The notes beneath the pieces are model-generated. The model was not told where the DNA came from and did no database searches. It was given only the letters and a program-made list of their open reading frames with translations. Below are positions 40,615 through 50,268 of a stretch of DNA of 64,000 nucleotides, piece after piece; position 1 is the stretch's first letter, and every line of letters starts with the position of its first letter. Source of the DNA: CAZSAT01 sp964604675 (GTDB lineage Bacteria > Myxococcota_A > UBA796 > CAJQPC01); assembly GCA_964604675.1 (NCBI GenBank), contig CAZSAT010000019.1, forward strand, positions 17,956 to 81,955, given 5' to 3'. Both the position numbers and the translations under genes were made by a program.

Positions 40615-40643
40615 ACGATATCCTGAACATGCGTTCAGGTGAA
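40615..40643 (-). promoter_or_regulatory. Putative imuA promoter overlapped by a LexA box
   Basis: On the minus strand TTCACC (40638-40643) and TATCGT (40615-40620) are 17 bases apart, and the start codon is 6 bases further, so the transcript would be leaderless. The palindrome at 40623-40638 fills the spacer, a position suited to repression. Confidence 0.5.
40623..40638. promoter_or_regulatory. LexA-type SOS box 1 (imuA)
   Basis: CTGAACATGCGTTCAG, a perfect 6+6 palindrome with a 4-base centre, matching the GAAC-N4-GTTC core recognised by Gram-positive-type LexA proteins. It sits 14 bases before the imuA start and is identical in its arms to boxes 2 and 3. Confidence 0.85.
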
Positions 40644-40645
40644 GA

Positions 40646-42271
<1,626 letters not shown>

Positions 42272-42301
42272 CGGGCACTCCTCGACCAAGGCGTATCGTG
42301 C

Positions 42302-42307
42302 TATCGG
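42302..42307 (+). promoter_or_regulatory. Putative -10 of a leaderless promoter
   Basis: TATCGG ends 6 bases before the ATG at 42314. TATCGT at 42294-42299 is another possible -10, giving a 14-base leader. Confidence 0.3.
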
Positions 42308-42313
42308 GGCCCC

Positions 42314-42499
42314 ATGTCTGACGCTGAGCAGGGCTTTGGCACACCGAGCGCGGTCGCGGCCGTGCTGCTGCTCGTGGCGATGATCGGCTTCGCCACCCAG
42401 CTCGACCACAGCAAGGACAAGGCCTGGACCTACATGTCGGACCAGGTCGACGGGTGGACCGGAGCGGACAAGAAGCAGGACGAGAAGAAGAAGGACTGA
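42314..42499 (+). CDS. Small single-pass membrane protein, 61 aa
   Basis: One predicted transmembrane helix (residues 12-27, SAVAAVLLLVAMIGFA) and a hydrophilic C-terminus ending in a Lys/Asp/Glu run (KKQDEKKKD). It lies between the AidB-like gene, from which it is divergent, and imuB, with 56 bases to the imuB start and the LexA box in the gap. No known family; it could be a small regulator or a chance frame. Confidence 0.5.
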   Translation: MSDAEQGFGTPSAVAAVLLLVAMIGFATQLDHSKDKAWTYMSDQVDGWTGADKKQDEKKKD

Positions 42500-42526
42500 C
42501 GGACAGATTCTGGCTACGAGGCCCGC

Positions 42527-42532
42527 TATGCT
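42527..42532 (+). promoter_or_regulatory. Putative -10 of imuB
   Basis: TATGCT; its last two bases are the first two of LexA box 2. The same geometry is seen at dnaE2. A -35 could not be fixed. Confidence 0.4.
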
Positions 42533-42546
42533 GAACATCTGTTCAG
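42531..42546. promoter_or_regulatory. LexA-type SOS box 2 (imuB)
   Basis: CTGAACATCTGTTCAG, perfect arms, 9 bases before the imuB ATG. The 3' arm runs into AGGAGC, the Shine-Dalgarno, so a bound repressor would cover the translation start. Confidence 0.88.
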
Positions 42547-42555
42547 GAGCACTCC

Positions 42556-44046
42556 ATGTCCGCAGCCGCCGTCCTCAGCGCCCGCGCGCCTCGTTCGCTC
42601 GTCGTCCACCTGCCCTGCTTCCGGCTCGAGCGCTGCGGCTGGTCGGCCGACGAACCCGTGGCCCTGATCGCGGAAGAGAAGAACGCCCTCCGCCTCCAGG
42701 CCCTCTCCCCACCGCTGATGAAGCTCGGCCTGCGCCGCGGCATGACCGTGAGCGCTGCTCGCGCGCTCGTCCCGGAGCTGCAGGTCGAGCTCCTCGAGGA
42801 TCCCCTCGACGAGCTCGCCGATCTGGGCGCGCTCTCCGAGCTCTTCCGCGAGCTCTCGCCGGCCGTGCGCGTGCTGCCCCCCGATGCCCTCGCCATCGAT
42901 CTGACGGAGACAGCCGAGCTCCTGGGCGGTGAGCGCCGCTGCCTCCGTCGAGCTCTGGAGATCGCTCGGGAGACCGGGCACACCGTCTCGGTCGCCCTGG
43001 CCGACAGCGCCGAGGGCGCACTCACCCTCTGCGCCTGGCAGGGAGGCGGCCACGTGGCGGTCGGCGAGCTCGCGCAGGCGCTCGCCGAGATCCCGCTGGC
43101 CTGGATCCCCGGCATGCCCGAAGCGATGCGCGAAGGGCTGGAGACCCTGGGCGTCCGGCGAGCGTGTGAGCTCGCGCGCCTGCCGAGCAGCTCGATCGCA
43201 GCGCGCTATGGCGCCGAGGGGCTGCGCATGCTCCAGATCGTGCGCGGCGGGGTGGTCTCGCCGCCGATCCAGCCTCGGATCGACCCCGGTGCGCCGGGCT
43301 GCGGCCAGCTCCTGCTGGAGCCCGTGGTGGGGGTCGGGGCCCTCCTGCACGTGCTCGGCGACCTGCTCGTCGGGCTCTGCGATCAGCTCCGTGACCGGGA
43401 TCAGGCAGCTACCCGCCTGGGCCTCCAGCTGGTGCTGGAAGACGCGCCCGAGCGCTTGGTCCAGGTTCGACTGGGCCGCCCCCGGCGGGACCCCGATGAG
43501 CTCACGGCCTTGCTCGAGAAGCGGCTCGAGGACCTCACCCTCGAGGGGCCCCTCGTCGGGGTCCGGATCCAGGCGGTGGAGTCCTGCTCGTGGCTCGGGA
43601 CGCAGGGGGGCTTGCTCAACCGGGGCGTGGGGCAGGAGGAGCTCACGGACCTCACCGCCCGCTTGATGGACGCGCTCGGTGCCGAGGCGGTCAGCCGCCC
43701 CATCCTGTGCGACCAGCACCGGCCCGAGGGCGCCTGGGGCTCCGAGCCGATCGACCTCCGCGCCAAGCCACTGTCGGTCAGCGGACCGCCGCGACCTGCT
43801 GTGATGCTCGCGTCCCCCACGCCCGTGGAGGTCTTCGAGCACGGTGGCCAGCCCGACACGCTCGAGCTGGACGCACGCACCCTGCCGGTGCGTTCGGCCC
43901 GAGGACCCGAGCGACTCTGCGGCGCCTGGTGGGAGCCAGCCCCCTTCGACCGCGACTACTGGCGGCTGGAGCTGGCCGACGGGCGTGCGGGGTGGGTGTT
44001 CTTCGACCGCCAGGACAGCAGCTGGTGGCTGCACGGGTGGTTCTGA
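42556..44046 (+). CDS. imuB: ImuB (inactive Y-family polymerase-like mutasome subunit)
   Basis: A 496-residue Y-family polymerase homologue. The N-terminal catalytic acid motif (usually DMDAFF) is replaced by LVVHLPCFRLE (15-25), so it is a non-polymerising scaffold, as in other ImuB proteins. LRRGMTVSAARAL, the RVLPPDALAIDLT palm region and the WIPGMPEAMREGLETLGVRRACELARLP helix-hairpin-helix support this. The C-terminal SSWWLHGWF is characteristic of ImuB. Its known role is to link DnaE2 to the beta clamp in damage bypass. LexA box upstream. Confidence 0.88.
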   Translation: MSAAAVLSARAPRSLVVHLPCFRLERCGWSADEPVALIAEEKNALRLQALSPPLMKLGLRRGMTVSAARALVPELQVELLEDPLDELADLGALSELFRELSPAVRVLPPDALAIDLTETAELLGGERRCLRRALEIARETGHTVSVALADSAEGALTLCAWQGGGHVAVGELAQALAEIPLAWIPGMPEAMREGLETLGVRRACELARLPSSSIAARYGAEGLRMLQIVRGGVVSPPIQPRIDPGAPGCGQLLLEPVVGVGALLHVLGDLLVGLCDQLRDRDQAATRLGLQLVLEDAPERLVQVRLGRPRRDPDELTALLEKRLEDLTLEGPLVGVRIQAVESCSWLGTQGGLLNRGVGQEELTDLTARLMDALGAEAVSRPILCDQHRPEGAWGSEPIDLRAKPLSVSGPPRPAVMLASPTPVEVFEHGGQPDTLELDARTLPVRSARGPERLCGAWWEPAPFDRDYWRLELADGRAGWVFFDRQDSSWWLHGWF

Positions 44047-44061
44047 CCGCGCTCCGCGCGG
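44047..44061. terminator. Perfect hairpin filling the convergent gap
   Basis: CCGCGC-TCC-GCGCGG: a 6-bp perfect stem with a 3-base loop occupies exactly the 15 bases between the imuB stop and the stop of the convergent gene. No U-tract follows on either strand, so termination is plausible but not of the classic type. Confidence 0.5.
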
Positions 44062-45339
44062 CTACTCGATCGCGCTGACGTGGTTGATCATGTCGAAGAT
44101 CGGGCTCTCCGTGCTCAACGCGTCCGAGAAGTCGCCCTCGGTGTAGGTGTTGTCGTAGAGCAGGCCGTAGAGCTCCCCCACACCGAAGTCGCTGCCCACC
44201 TCCTCGGTGTAGTCCCCGAAGGCCGTGACCGGGCACGGGAAGGCGAAGCCCAACGCGTAGAAGCGGCCCTCGATCAGCTCGATCGGACCCACGTCGCCGC
44301 TCCCGACGTAGCCGAGGCCCGGTGTGACGGTGACGACCCCCGACCACTCCTCGGTGTAGGGGCCGTCCTCGTCGCTGGCCGACAACACGTAGGCGTCGAT
44401 GTCGCAGGCACCGTCGGGGTCGAGCAACATGTCGAAGCTGTGCAGGCGGGTGTCGGCCGCCGCTTCGTAGCGCAGGCCGCGGAAGCGACCGTCCACGAAG
44501 TAGTCCAGCGCATCGCCCCCGACCGCGTGCGAGACCACGTCCCAGACGACGGTCTCGTCGGTGTCGTCGATGTCGCCCTCGCAGGTGGAGTAGCCGTCGC
44601 CGTCGCCGTCGATCTCGTCGGGGTCCGGTGAGCCGTCGCAGTCGTCGTCGACGCCGTTGCACTGCTCGGTGGCGCCCGGTCGGATCGCCGAGTCGAAGTC
44701 GTCGCAGTCCCCGAACGCATCGGTGTAGCCACCGGGCCGATCGCACGCGAGGCTCGTCTCGGCACCTGCGGCCGCGTAGCCGTCGCCGTCGCCGTCGAGG
44801 TACCAGGTGGTGGCCGTTGAGGTGTCGAGCGACAGGTCGTCGTCGTCGGTGAACCCATCGCAGTCGTTGTCGTAGCCGTCGCAGACCTCCTGGGCGTCTG
44901 GGTGCATCTCCGCGTTGTCGTCGTCGCAGTCGTCCTCGGAGCCGCGCGCGTAGTTGCCATCCTCCGGCTCGTCGCACGCCTCGACCGGATCCGAGTCCAG
45001 GTCCGGGTGCCCGTCGTCGTCGTTGTCGACGTACCAGGACCGGTAGCCATCTTCCTCGACGCCGTTGTCCTCGTCGTCGGAGTCGCGATCGCAGTCCTCG
45101 TCCACGTCGTCGGGGTCGCAGATCTCGTCGGCGTCGGGGTGGATGTCGGGGTTGCTGTCGTCGCAGTCGTCCTCGTTCAGGACCAGCCCCTCGGCCTGCA
45201 GGCAGGCCTCGACTTCCTTGTCCTCGTCGCCGAATCCGTCACCGTCGTCGTCCTTGAAGAAGGTGGTGGTCACGGTGCAGTCGATGCCGTCGTTCTCGGA
45301 CTTGTCGCACGCCAACAAGGTCAACAGGGCCAGGCTCAC
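44062..45339 (-). CDS. MopE-type metal-binding lipoprotein, 425 aa
   Basis: A lipoprotein (LLAC, Cys11) rich in Asp and Cys. It has several classical MopE repeats: DDCDDSNPDIHPDADEIC, DDCDDDNAEMHPDAQEVCDG, DCDDFDSAIRPGATEQCNG and the NDCDG/DDCDG turns, each separated by a YLDGDGDGYA-type linker. A C-terminal beta domain of about 170 residues follows. MopE repeats bind calcium or copper in other species. GTG start with AAGGAG 7 bases upstream. The gene lies between imuB and dnaE2 on the opposite strand, so it is not part of the SOS set by sequence. Confidence 0.8.
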   Translation of the reverse strand: MSLALLTLLACDKSENDGIDCTVTTTFFKDDDGDGFGDEDKEVEACLQAEGLVLNEDDCDDSNPDIHPDADEICDPDDVDEDCDRDSDDEDNGVEEDGYRSWYVDNDDDGHPDLDSDPVEACDEPEDGNYARGSEDDCDDDNAEMHPDAQEVCDGYDNDCDGFTDDDDLSLDTSTATTWYLDGDGDGYAAAGAETSLACDRPGGYTDAFGDCDDFDSAIRPGATEQCNGVDDDCDGSPDPDEIDGDGDGYSTCEGDIDDTDETVVWDVVSHAVGGDALDYFVDGRFRGLRYEAAADTRLHSFDMLLDPDGACDIDAYVLSASDEDGPYTEEWSGVVTVTPGLGYVGSGDVGPIELIEGRFYALGFAFPCPVTAFGDYTEEVGSDFGVGELYGLLYDNTYTEGDFSDALSTESPIFDMINHVSAIE

Positions 45340-45434
45340 GTCGTTCTCCTTCGCGGGAAGTCTATCGCCAGACGGAGCAGAGCTTCAGATGTTCAGCGGA
45401 CAGGATCTGACCAGCGGCGAGACGATCCCAGGAC

Positions 45435-45440
45435 TACACT
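45435..45440 (+). promoter_or_regulatory. Putative -10 of dnaE2
   Basis: TACACT; its last two bases are the first two of LexA box 3, as at imuB. Confidence 0.4.
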
Positions 45441-45454
45441 GAACAAATGTTCAG
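45439..45454. promoter_or_regulatory. LexA-type SOS box 3 (dnaE2)
   Basis: CTGAACAAATGTTCAG, perfect arms, 12 bases before the dnaE2 ATG. The third copy of the same operator in 5 kb. Confidence 0.88.
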
Positions 45455-45466
45455 GGATGGTTCGAC

Positions 45467-48400
45467 ATGGCCTACGCCGAGCTCTGGTGTCAGTCCGCCT
45501 TCTCCTTCCACGAAGGCGCCTCGATGCCCGAGGAGCTCGTGCCGCGGGCCCTCGAGCTCGGTCTGCTGGCCCTCGGGCTCTCGGATCGCGGCGGTGTCTA
45601 CGGCCTGGTCCGCGGCTGGAAGGCAGCTCGGGAGCACGATCTGAAGCTGCTCCACGGCGTCTTGCTGGAGGTCGAGGAGGCGGACGCGCTGCGAGAGGTC
45701 GTGCTGTATGCCCAGGATCGAGCCGGCTGGGGAAACCTCTGCGAGCTCGTGACCCGAGCGCAGTCGAAGACGAAGAAGGGCACAGCACGCGCGCGCCTCG
45801 ACGATGTGGGCGAGCTCTCCGCCGGGCTCCTCGCGCTCGTCCGACCCGACGGCGAGGCCCTCGCAGAAGCCTTCGGAGACCGGCTCTACGTGACCTGCGG
45901 GCGGCGGCTCCTCCCCGCCGACGCCGAGGAGTCGCGCCGCGCGGAGGGGCTCGGGAGGCGGATCGGGCGCCCGGTGATCGCCGTGAACCGCGCGCTCCAC
46001 CACACCCGACGCAGGCAGCCGCTGCAGGATCTGCTGACCTGCGTGCGCGAGAAGCTCGTGATCGACCGCGCCGGCACGGTCCTGCAGGCGAACGCCGAGC
46101 GTACCCTGAAGGGGCCCGCCGAGATGATGGCGCTCTTCTCCGACCGGCCCCGCTGGGTGCACACCACGCGCGAGGTGGTGGAGCGCTGCAGCTTCCACCT
46201 CGGCGAGCTGGACTACCGCTACCCCCCCGAGGTCGTGCCCGAGGGAGAGACGCCCATGAGCTGGTTGCGAAGGCTCACCGAAGACGGGGTCCGATGGCGC
46301 TGGCCAGGCGGCCCACCGCCGAAGGTGAGGGCGCAGATCGAGCACGAGCTGTCGCTCATCGAGGAGCTGGAGTTCCCGGCCTACTTCCTCACGGTCTACG
46401 ACATCGTGCGCTTTGCACGCAGCATCGGCATCCTCTGCCAGGGCCGGGGGAGCGCCGCGAACTCGGCAGTCTGCTACGCGCTCGGCATCACGGCCGTCGA
46501 CCCGGCCCGGGCCTCGCTGCTCTTCGAGCGCTTCATCTCGAAGGAGCGCGGCGAGCCACCCGACATCGACGTGGACTTCGAGCACGAGCGGCGCGAAGAG
46601 GTGATCCAGTACATCTACGCGCGCTATGGACGCGACCGGGCGGGCATGGTCAACGAGGTCATCAGCTACCGCCCGCGCTCGGCGGTGCGCGCCGTGGGCA
46701 AGGCGATGGGGCTGTCGCTCGACCAGGTGGACCGGCTCGCGAAGGGCATGGACTGGTGGGACAACGGGGTGGAGGCCGAGCGTGTGCGGGCCTGCGGGCT
46801 CTCCCCCGAGGACCCGAGGGTACAGCAGACCATCGCCCTGGCCGGCGAGGTGCTGGGCTTCCCGCGGCACACCTCGATCCATGTCGGCGGCTTCGTCATC
46901 ACCGAGGGGTCGCTGCGTGAGCGCTGCCCCGTGGAGCCGGCGGCGATGGCCGACCGCACGGTGGTGCAGTGGGACAAGGACGACATCGACGCCGTGCGCT
47001 TCATCAAGGTCGACGTGCTCGCCCTGGGCATGCTGACCGCCATCCGGAAGTGCTTCGACCTCTGCCGGCTCTGGCACGGCCACGACTGGGACCTGGCCAC
47101 CCTGCCCGCCGAAGACCCCTTCGTGTACGACGCGATCTGTCGAGCGGACACCATCGGGGTGTTCCAGATCGAGTCCCGGGCGCAGATGTCGATGCTCCCT
47201 CGGCTCAAGCCCAGGACCTTCTACGACCTCGTGATCGAGGTCTCGATCGTGCGACCCGGGCCCATCCAGGGCGGCATGGTCCACCCCTACCTGGACCGAC
47301 GTAGCGGCAAGGAACCGGTCACCTATGCCCACCCGGACCTCGAGCCGATCCTCGCGCGCACCCTCGGCGTGCCCATCTTCCAGGAACAGGTCATGGCCAT
47401 GGCCATGGCCGTGGGGGGCTTCTCGGCGGGTGAAGCCGACGAGCTGCGGCGCGCGATGGGGGCCTGGCGAAAGCGGGGCGGGCTGGAGGAGCTCACGGAG
47501 AAGCTCGTTCGCAGGATGGTCGGACGGGGGCTCGACCGCGGGTACGCCGAACAGGTCGCGCAGCAGATCAAGGGCTTCGGCGAGTACGGCTTCCCCGAGT
47601 CCCACGCGGCGAGCTTCGCTCTGCTGATCTACGTGAGCTGCTACCTCCACAGCTACTACCCGGCGGCCTTCGCAGCGGCGCTCCTGAACAGCCAGCCCAT
47701 GGGCTTCTACGCGCCGCGTTCGATCCTGGCCGACGCCGAGCGCCACGGGGTGGCCGTGCGCGACGTCGACGTGACCCGCTCGGACTGGGACAACACGCTC
47801 GAGGCCGATGGGGAGGTCGCGCCCAGCCGTGGAGGCCAGGCCTCCGTGGTGGCGCGGGGCGTGGTCCTTCGCATGGGCTTCCGTCAGATCCAGGGCATCG
47901 GCGAAGAAGACGGGCTGCGCATCGAAGAGGCTCGTGCCGAAGGGGCCTTCGAGGATCTTGCGGACTTCGCCCACCGCACCCGCCTCGACCGGGGTGCCTT
48001 GCGCAAGCTCGCCAAGGCCGACGCATTTCGCGGGCTGGGCTTGTCGCGGCGAGACGCCACCTGGGAGGTCGACGCCCTGTGGACCCGCTCGACCCCGCTC
48101 TTGAGCGGACTGGCGGGCGACACGGTCGACGCAGGGCTGCCGCAGGCCTCCCTGCTGGAGGATCTCCAGCAGGACTACCTGGCGCTCGGGCTCTCTCTGC
48201 GCGCCCACCCGCTCGGTCTCTGCAGAGACGAGCTCGAGAAGCGGGGGGCCGTGAGGATCGCGTCGCTGTCCGAGATGGCGGCGGGCGGCAGGGTGAGGAT
48301 CGGTGGGCTGGTGTCGTGCCGCCAGAGGCCCCACACGGCTGCGGGGGTGCTCTTCATGACGCTCGAGGACGAGACCGGCATGGCCAACCTGGTGGTGTGG

Positions 48401-48565
48401 CCGAAGCTCTACGAGCGGCAGCGGCGCCTGATCCGGGGGGAGCAACTCCTGTACGTGGACGGCAAGCTCCAGCGCGAGGGCGACGCGGTGTCGATCCTGG
48501 CGACGCGCTTCGAGCGCCTGCGCATCAGCGACACCTTCCGGACGAAGAGCAGGGACTTCCGGTAG
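45467..48565 (+). CDS. dnaE2: Error-prone DNA polymerase III alpha subunit DnaE2 (ImuC)
   Basis: A 1032-residue C-family polymerase. The catalytic aspartates are in PDIDVDF (Asp366, Asp368) and IKVDVLALG (Asp516). GRGSAANSAVCYALGI and FPESHAASFALLIYVS are family hallmarks, and the C-terminal OB fold (VRIGGLVSCRQRPHTAAG) ends the protein. It lacks the long C-terminal tau-binding region of DnaE1, as expected for DnaE2. The PHP domain has lost the HxH metal pair (AELWCQS at 4-10) and its TDHD-like motif reads SDRG. Acts with ImuA and ImuB in mutagenic lesion bypass. LexA box upstream. Confidence 0.93.
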   Translation: MAYAELWCQSAFSFHEGASMPEELVPRALELGLLALGLSDRGGVYGLVRGWKAAREHDLKLLHGVLLEVEEADALREVVLYAQDRAGWGNLCELVTRAQSKTKKGTARARLDDVGELSAGLLALVRPDGEALAEAFGDRLYVTCGRRLLPADAEESRRAEGLGRRIGRPVIAVNRALHHTRRRQPLQDLLTCVREKLVIDRAGTVLQANAERTLKGPAEMMALFSDRPRWVHTTREVVERCSFHLGELDYRYPPEVVPEGETPMSWLRRLTEDGVRWRWPGGPPPKVRAQIEHELSLIEELEFPAYFLTVYDIVRFARSIGILCQGRGSAANSAVCYALGITAVDPARASLLFERFISKERGEPPDIDVDFEHERREEVIQYIYARYGRDRAGMVNEVISYRPRSAVRAVGKAMGLSLDQVDRLAKGMDWWDNGVEAERVRACGLSPEDPRVQQTIALAGEVLGFPRHTSIHVGGFVITEGSLRERCPVEPAAMADRTVVQWDKDDIDAVRFIKVDVLALGMLTAIRKCFDLCRLWHGHDWDLATLPAEDPFVYDAICRADTIGVFQIESRAQMSMLPRLKPRTFYDLVIEVSIVRPGPIQGGMVHPYLDRRSGKEPVTYAHPDLEPILARTLGVPIFQEQVMAMAMAVGGFSAGEADELRRAMGAWRKRGGLEELTEKLVRRMVGRGLDRGYAEQVAQQIKGFGEYGFPESHAASFALLIYVSCYLHSYYPAAFAAALLNSQPMGFYAPRSILADAERHGVAVRDVDVTRSDWDNTLEADGEVAPSRGGQASVVARGVVLRMGFRQIQGIGEEDGLRIEEARAEGAFEDLADFAHRTRLDRGALRKLAKADAFRGLGLSRRDATWEVDALWTRSTPLLSGLAGDTVDAGLPQASLLEDLQQDYLALGLSLRAHPLGLCRDELEKRGAVRIASLSEMAAGGRVRIGGLVSCRQRPHTAAGVLFMTLEDETGMANLVVWPKLYERQRRLIRGEQLLYVDGKLQREGDAVSILATRFERLRISDTFRTKSRDFR

Positions 48566-48568
48566 CTG

Positions 48569-48589
48569 CGCGTGGTTTCTTGCCACGCG
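48569..48589. terminator. Hairpin after dnaE2, overlapping the next promoter
   Basis: CGCGTGG - TTTCTTG - CCACGCG (7-bp stem, 7-base loop) begins 4 bases after the dnaE2 stop. It has no U-tract and overlaps the -35 TTGCCA of the next gene, so it may serve as an operator instead. Confidence 0.4.
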
Positions 48590-48602
48590 TCCCCGCAACC
48601 AC
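48572..48602. promoter_or_regulatory. Inverted repeat around the metal-uptake promoter (candidate operator)
   Basis: GTGGTT (48572-48577) and AACCAC (48597-48602) form an inverted repeat that brackets the -35 and ends at the -10 of the gene at 48615. It does not match the usual Zur consensus I know; regulation by a metal sensor is inference. Confidence 0.3.
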
Positions 48603-48608
48603 TACGTT
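48580..48608 (+). promoter_or_regulatory. Putative leaderless promoter of the metal-uptake locus
   Basis: TTGCCA (48580-48585), a 17-base spacer, TACGTT (48603-48608), then 6 bases to a TTG start codon. The strongest -35/-10 pair near a Shine-Dalgarno-free start here, and support for the unusual TTG start. Confidence 0.5.
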
Positions 48609-48614
48609 CGCATC

Positions 48615-48995
48615 TTGCCGTCCCTGCACACCACTGCCGCCCGCGCCGCCCTCCTGCTCGGCCTCCTCGCCTGGCTGGGGGGCTCGGTCGCGCAGATGGC
48701 CCACCACGTCCTCGTGGCCCACGTGGTCTGTGCCGAGCACGGCGAGGTGGTCGAGGCCGACGCCCACAGCACCCGAGCGCACGTCGCGGCGCCCGAGCTG
48801 CGTTCGGCCGACGCCGACACCCCCGAGCACGGCTGCGACTTCGAGCTGGCCACCTTCACCGCCACCGTCCCGACCTTCACGGGGGTTGCGGTGGCGGCCG
48901 ACAGGGTGGCCGACAGCCGCCCGCTCACCCGCGCCAGGGCGCCGCGCGTCCGGCCCCTCGCCTACGCGCCCAAGACCAGTCCCCCTCTGAGCTGA
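48615..48995 (+). CDS. Small exported His/Cys protein at the head of a metal-uptake locus
   Basis: A 126-residue protein with a signal-anchor-like N-terminus (residues 9-27) and then MAHHVLVAHVVCAEHGEVVE, rich in His with one Cys. A second cluster is PEHGCDFE. This layout is seen in small proteins beside metal-transport genes, but I cannot name a family. TTG start, supported by a promoter placed 6 bases upstream. It lies 67 bases before the porin-like gene and is probably the first gene of the ZnuAB unit. Confidence 0.6.
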   Translation: MPSLHTTAARAALLLGLLAWLGGSVAQMAHHVLVAHVVCAEHGEVVEADAHSTRAHVAAPELRSADADTPEHGCDFELATFTATVPTFTGVAVAADRVADSRPLTRARAPRVRPLAYAPKTSPPLS

Positions 48996-49062
48996 CGACC
49001 TCCATCCTTCGCGGTGGCCGACGGCCCACCGCGTCCGTCGTTCGTTCACCCGAGGCCCGGCC

Positions 49063-50268
49063 TTGCTCTTCCTCCTTCCCTTCGCCCCGTGGGGCGTCGC
49101 CTTCGCCTCAGACGAGGCGTCCGCGCCCCCCGAACCCGACCCGCGCATCGACGCGCTCGAACACGAGGTCCGTACGCTCACCGAACGGCTGGACGAGGCC
49201 CAGACCGAGGCCTTGATGCGCGAGGCCGAGGCCCTGGCCGCGGCCAACGCGCCGCCCCCGCCGCCGCCCACACGCGCCCCGAACGTGTTCAACCCCCAGA
49301 TCACCGCCTTCGGCGACCTGCTCGGCACCTGGGGCTTCGAGGACGCCGAGCTCGACCCGGCCAGCGGCCTGTGGCTGCGCAGCCTCGAGCTCGACCTGCA
49401 GGCCGACGTGGACCCCTTCGCTCGGGCGGTCGCCGTGATGGCCATGGAGCAGGAACCGCCCGTCGGTGGCGCGCACGCCGACGAAGAAGCCGAGGGCCAG
49501 GCCGACACGCCCGGGGCCGCCGACTCCGATGAGGAAGCCGATTCGCACGCGGCCTTCGCCGTGGTTCCCGAGGAGGTCTACATCGACCTCGTGAGCCTGC
49601 CTGGCGGCTTCTCGGGCCGCGTCGGCGCGTTCAAGCAGCCCTTTGGCATCGCCAACCGGGCGCACCCTCACGACTACCCGTGGTCCGACGCACCGGCACC
49701 CATCCAAGCGGCGCTCGGCGAGGACGGGTGGTCCGACGTCGGCGCCACTCTGAGCTGGAACCGCGCGCTGGGGCCGACAGCGGTCACCCTGACCGGCGGC
49801 GTGTTGGACGGAGCCGGGCACCTCGACCCCCTGAGGGAAACGCCGATGCCCCAATGGCTCGGCCGAGCCGAGCTGTTCGTCGACCTGGGCGCCGTCGACC
49901 TCGGCCTCGGAAGCAGCCACACCGGGCTCGAGGCGGACTACCTGGGGGGCGCCGACATGATGCTGCGCTGGCGCGGCAGCTCGTGGCGTTCGGTGGTGTT
50001 GCTCGGCGAGGGCTTCCTCGACGACGAAGGCGAGCTGTCGGGCTACGCCGCCCTGCAGGTGCAGCCCACCCGAACGCTCTACGCCGGTGCTCGCGTCGAC
50101 AGCGTGCACGAGGAGCTGCAGGCAGGTGGCTTCCTCTCCTACTACACGTCGGAGTTCCTCCGACTCCGAGCCGGCGCCGTGGCCGGCGAGCACGGCGTGA
50201 CCGTGCACAGCCAACTCACCTTCGTCTGGGGCAGTCACCCCGTCGAACCCTACTGGGTGAACCGATGA
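49063..50268 (+). CDS. Porin-like outer-membrane protein of a metal-uptake locus
   Basis: A 401-residue exported protein. The signal peptide (1-15) is followed by a coiled-coil stretch (ALEHEVRTLTERLDEAQTE), a Pro-rich hinge (PPPPPPT), and a barrel-like C-terminal part with repeated aromatic-girdle strands (TLSWNRALGPTAVTLTGG; LQVQPTRTLYAGARVD; VHSQLTFVWGSHPVEPYW). NPQITAFGDLLGTWGF resembles porins next to zinc transporters. An acidic His-containing insertion lies at about 130-165. TTG start (weakly supported). Its stop overlaps the znuA ATG. Confidence 0.7.
   Translation: MLFLLPFAPWGVAFASDEASAPPEPDPRIDALEHEVRTLTERLDEAQTEALMREAEALAAANAPPPPPPTRAPNVFNPQITAFGDLLGTWGFEDAELDPASGLWLRSLELDLQADVDPFARAVAVMAMEQEPPVGGAHADEEAEGQADTPGAADSDEEADSHAAFAVVPEEVYIDLVSLPGGFSGRVGAFKQPFGIANRAHPHDYPWSDAPAPIQAALGEDGWSDVGATLSWNRALGPTAVTLTGGVLDGAGHLDPLRETPMPQWLGRAELFVDLGAVDLGLGSSHTGLEADYLGGADMMLRWRGSSWRSVVLLGEGFLDDEGELSGYAALQVQPTRTLYAGARVDSVHEELQAGGFLSYYTSEFLRLRAGAVAGEHGVTVHSQLTFVWGSHPVEPYWVNR

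Noticed and set aside
45381..45396. A fourth LexA-like box AGCTTCAGATGTTCAG
   Set aside because: Only the right half matches; the left arm is wrong, and it is far from the dnaE2 start.
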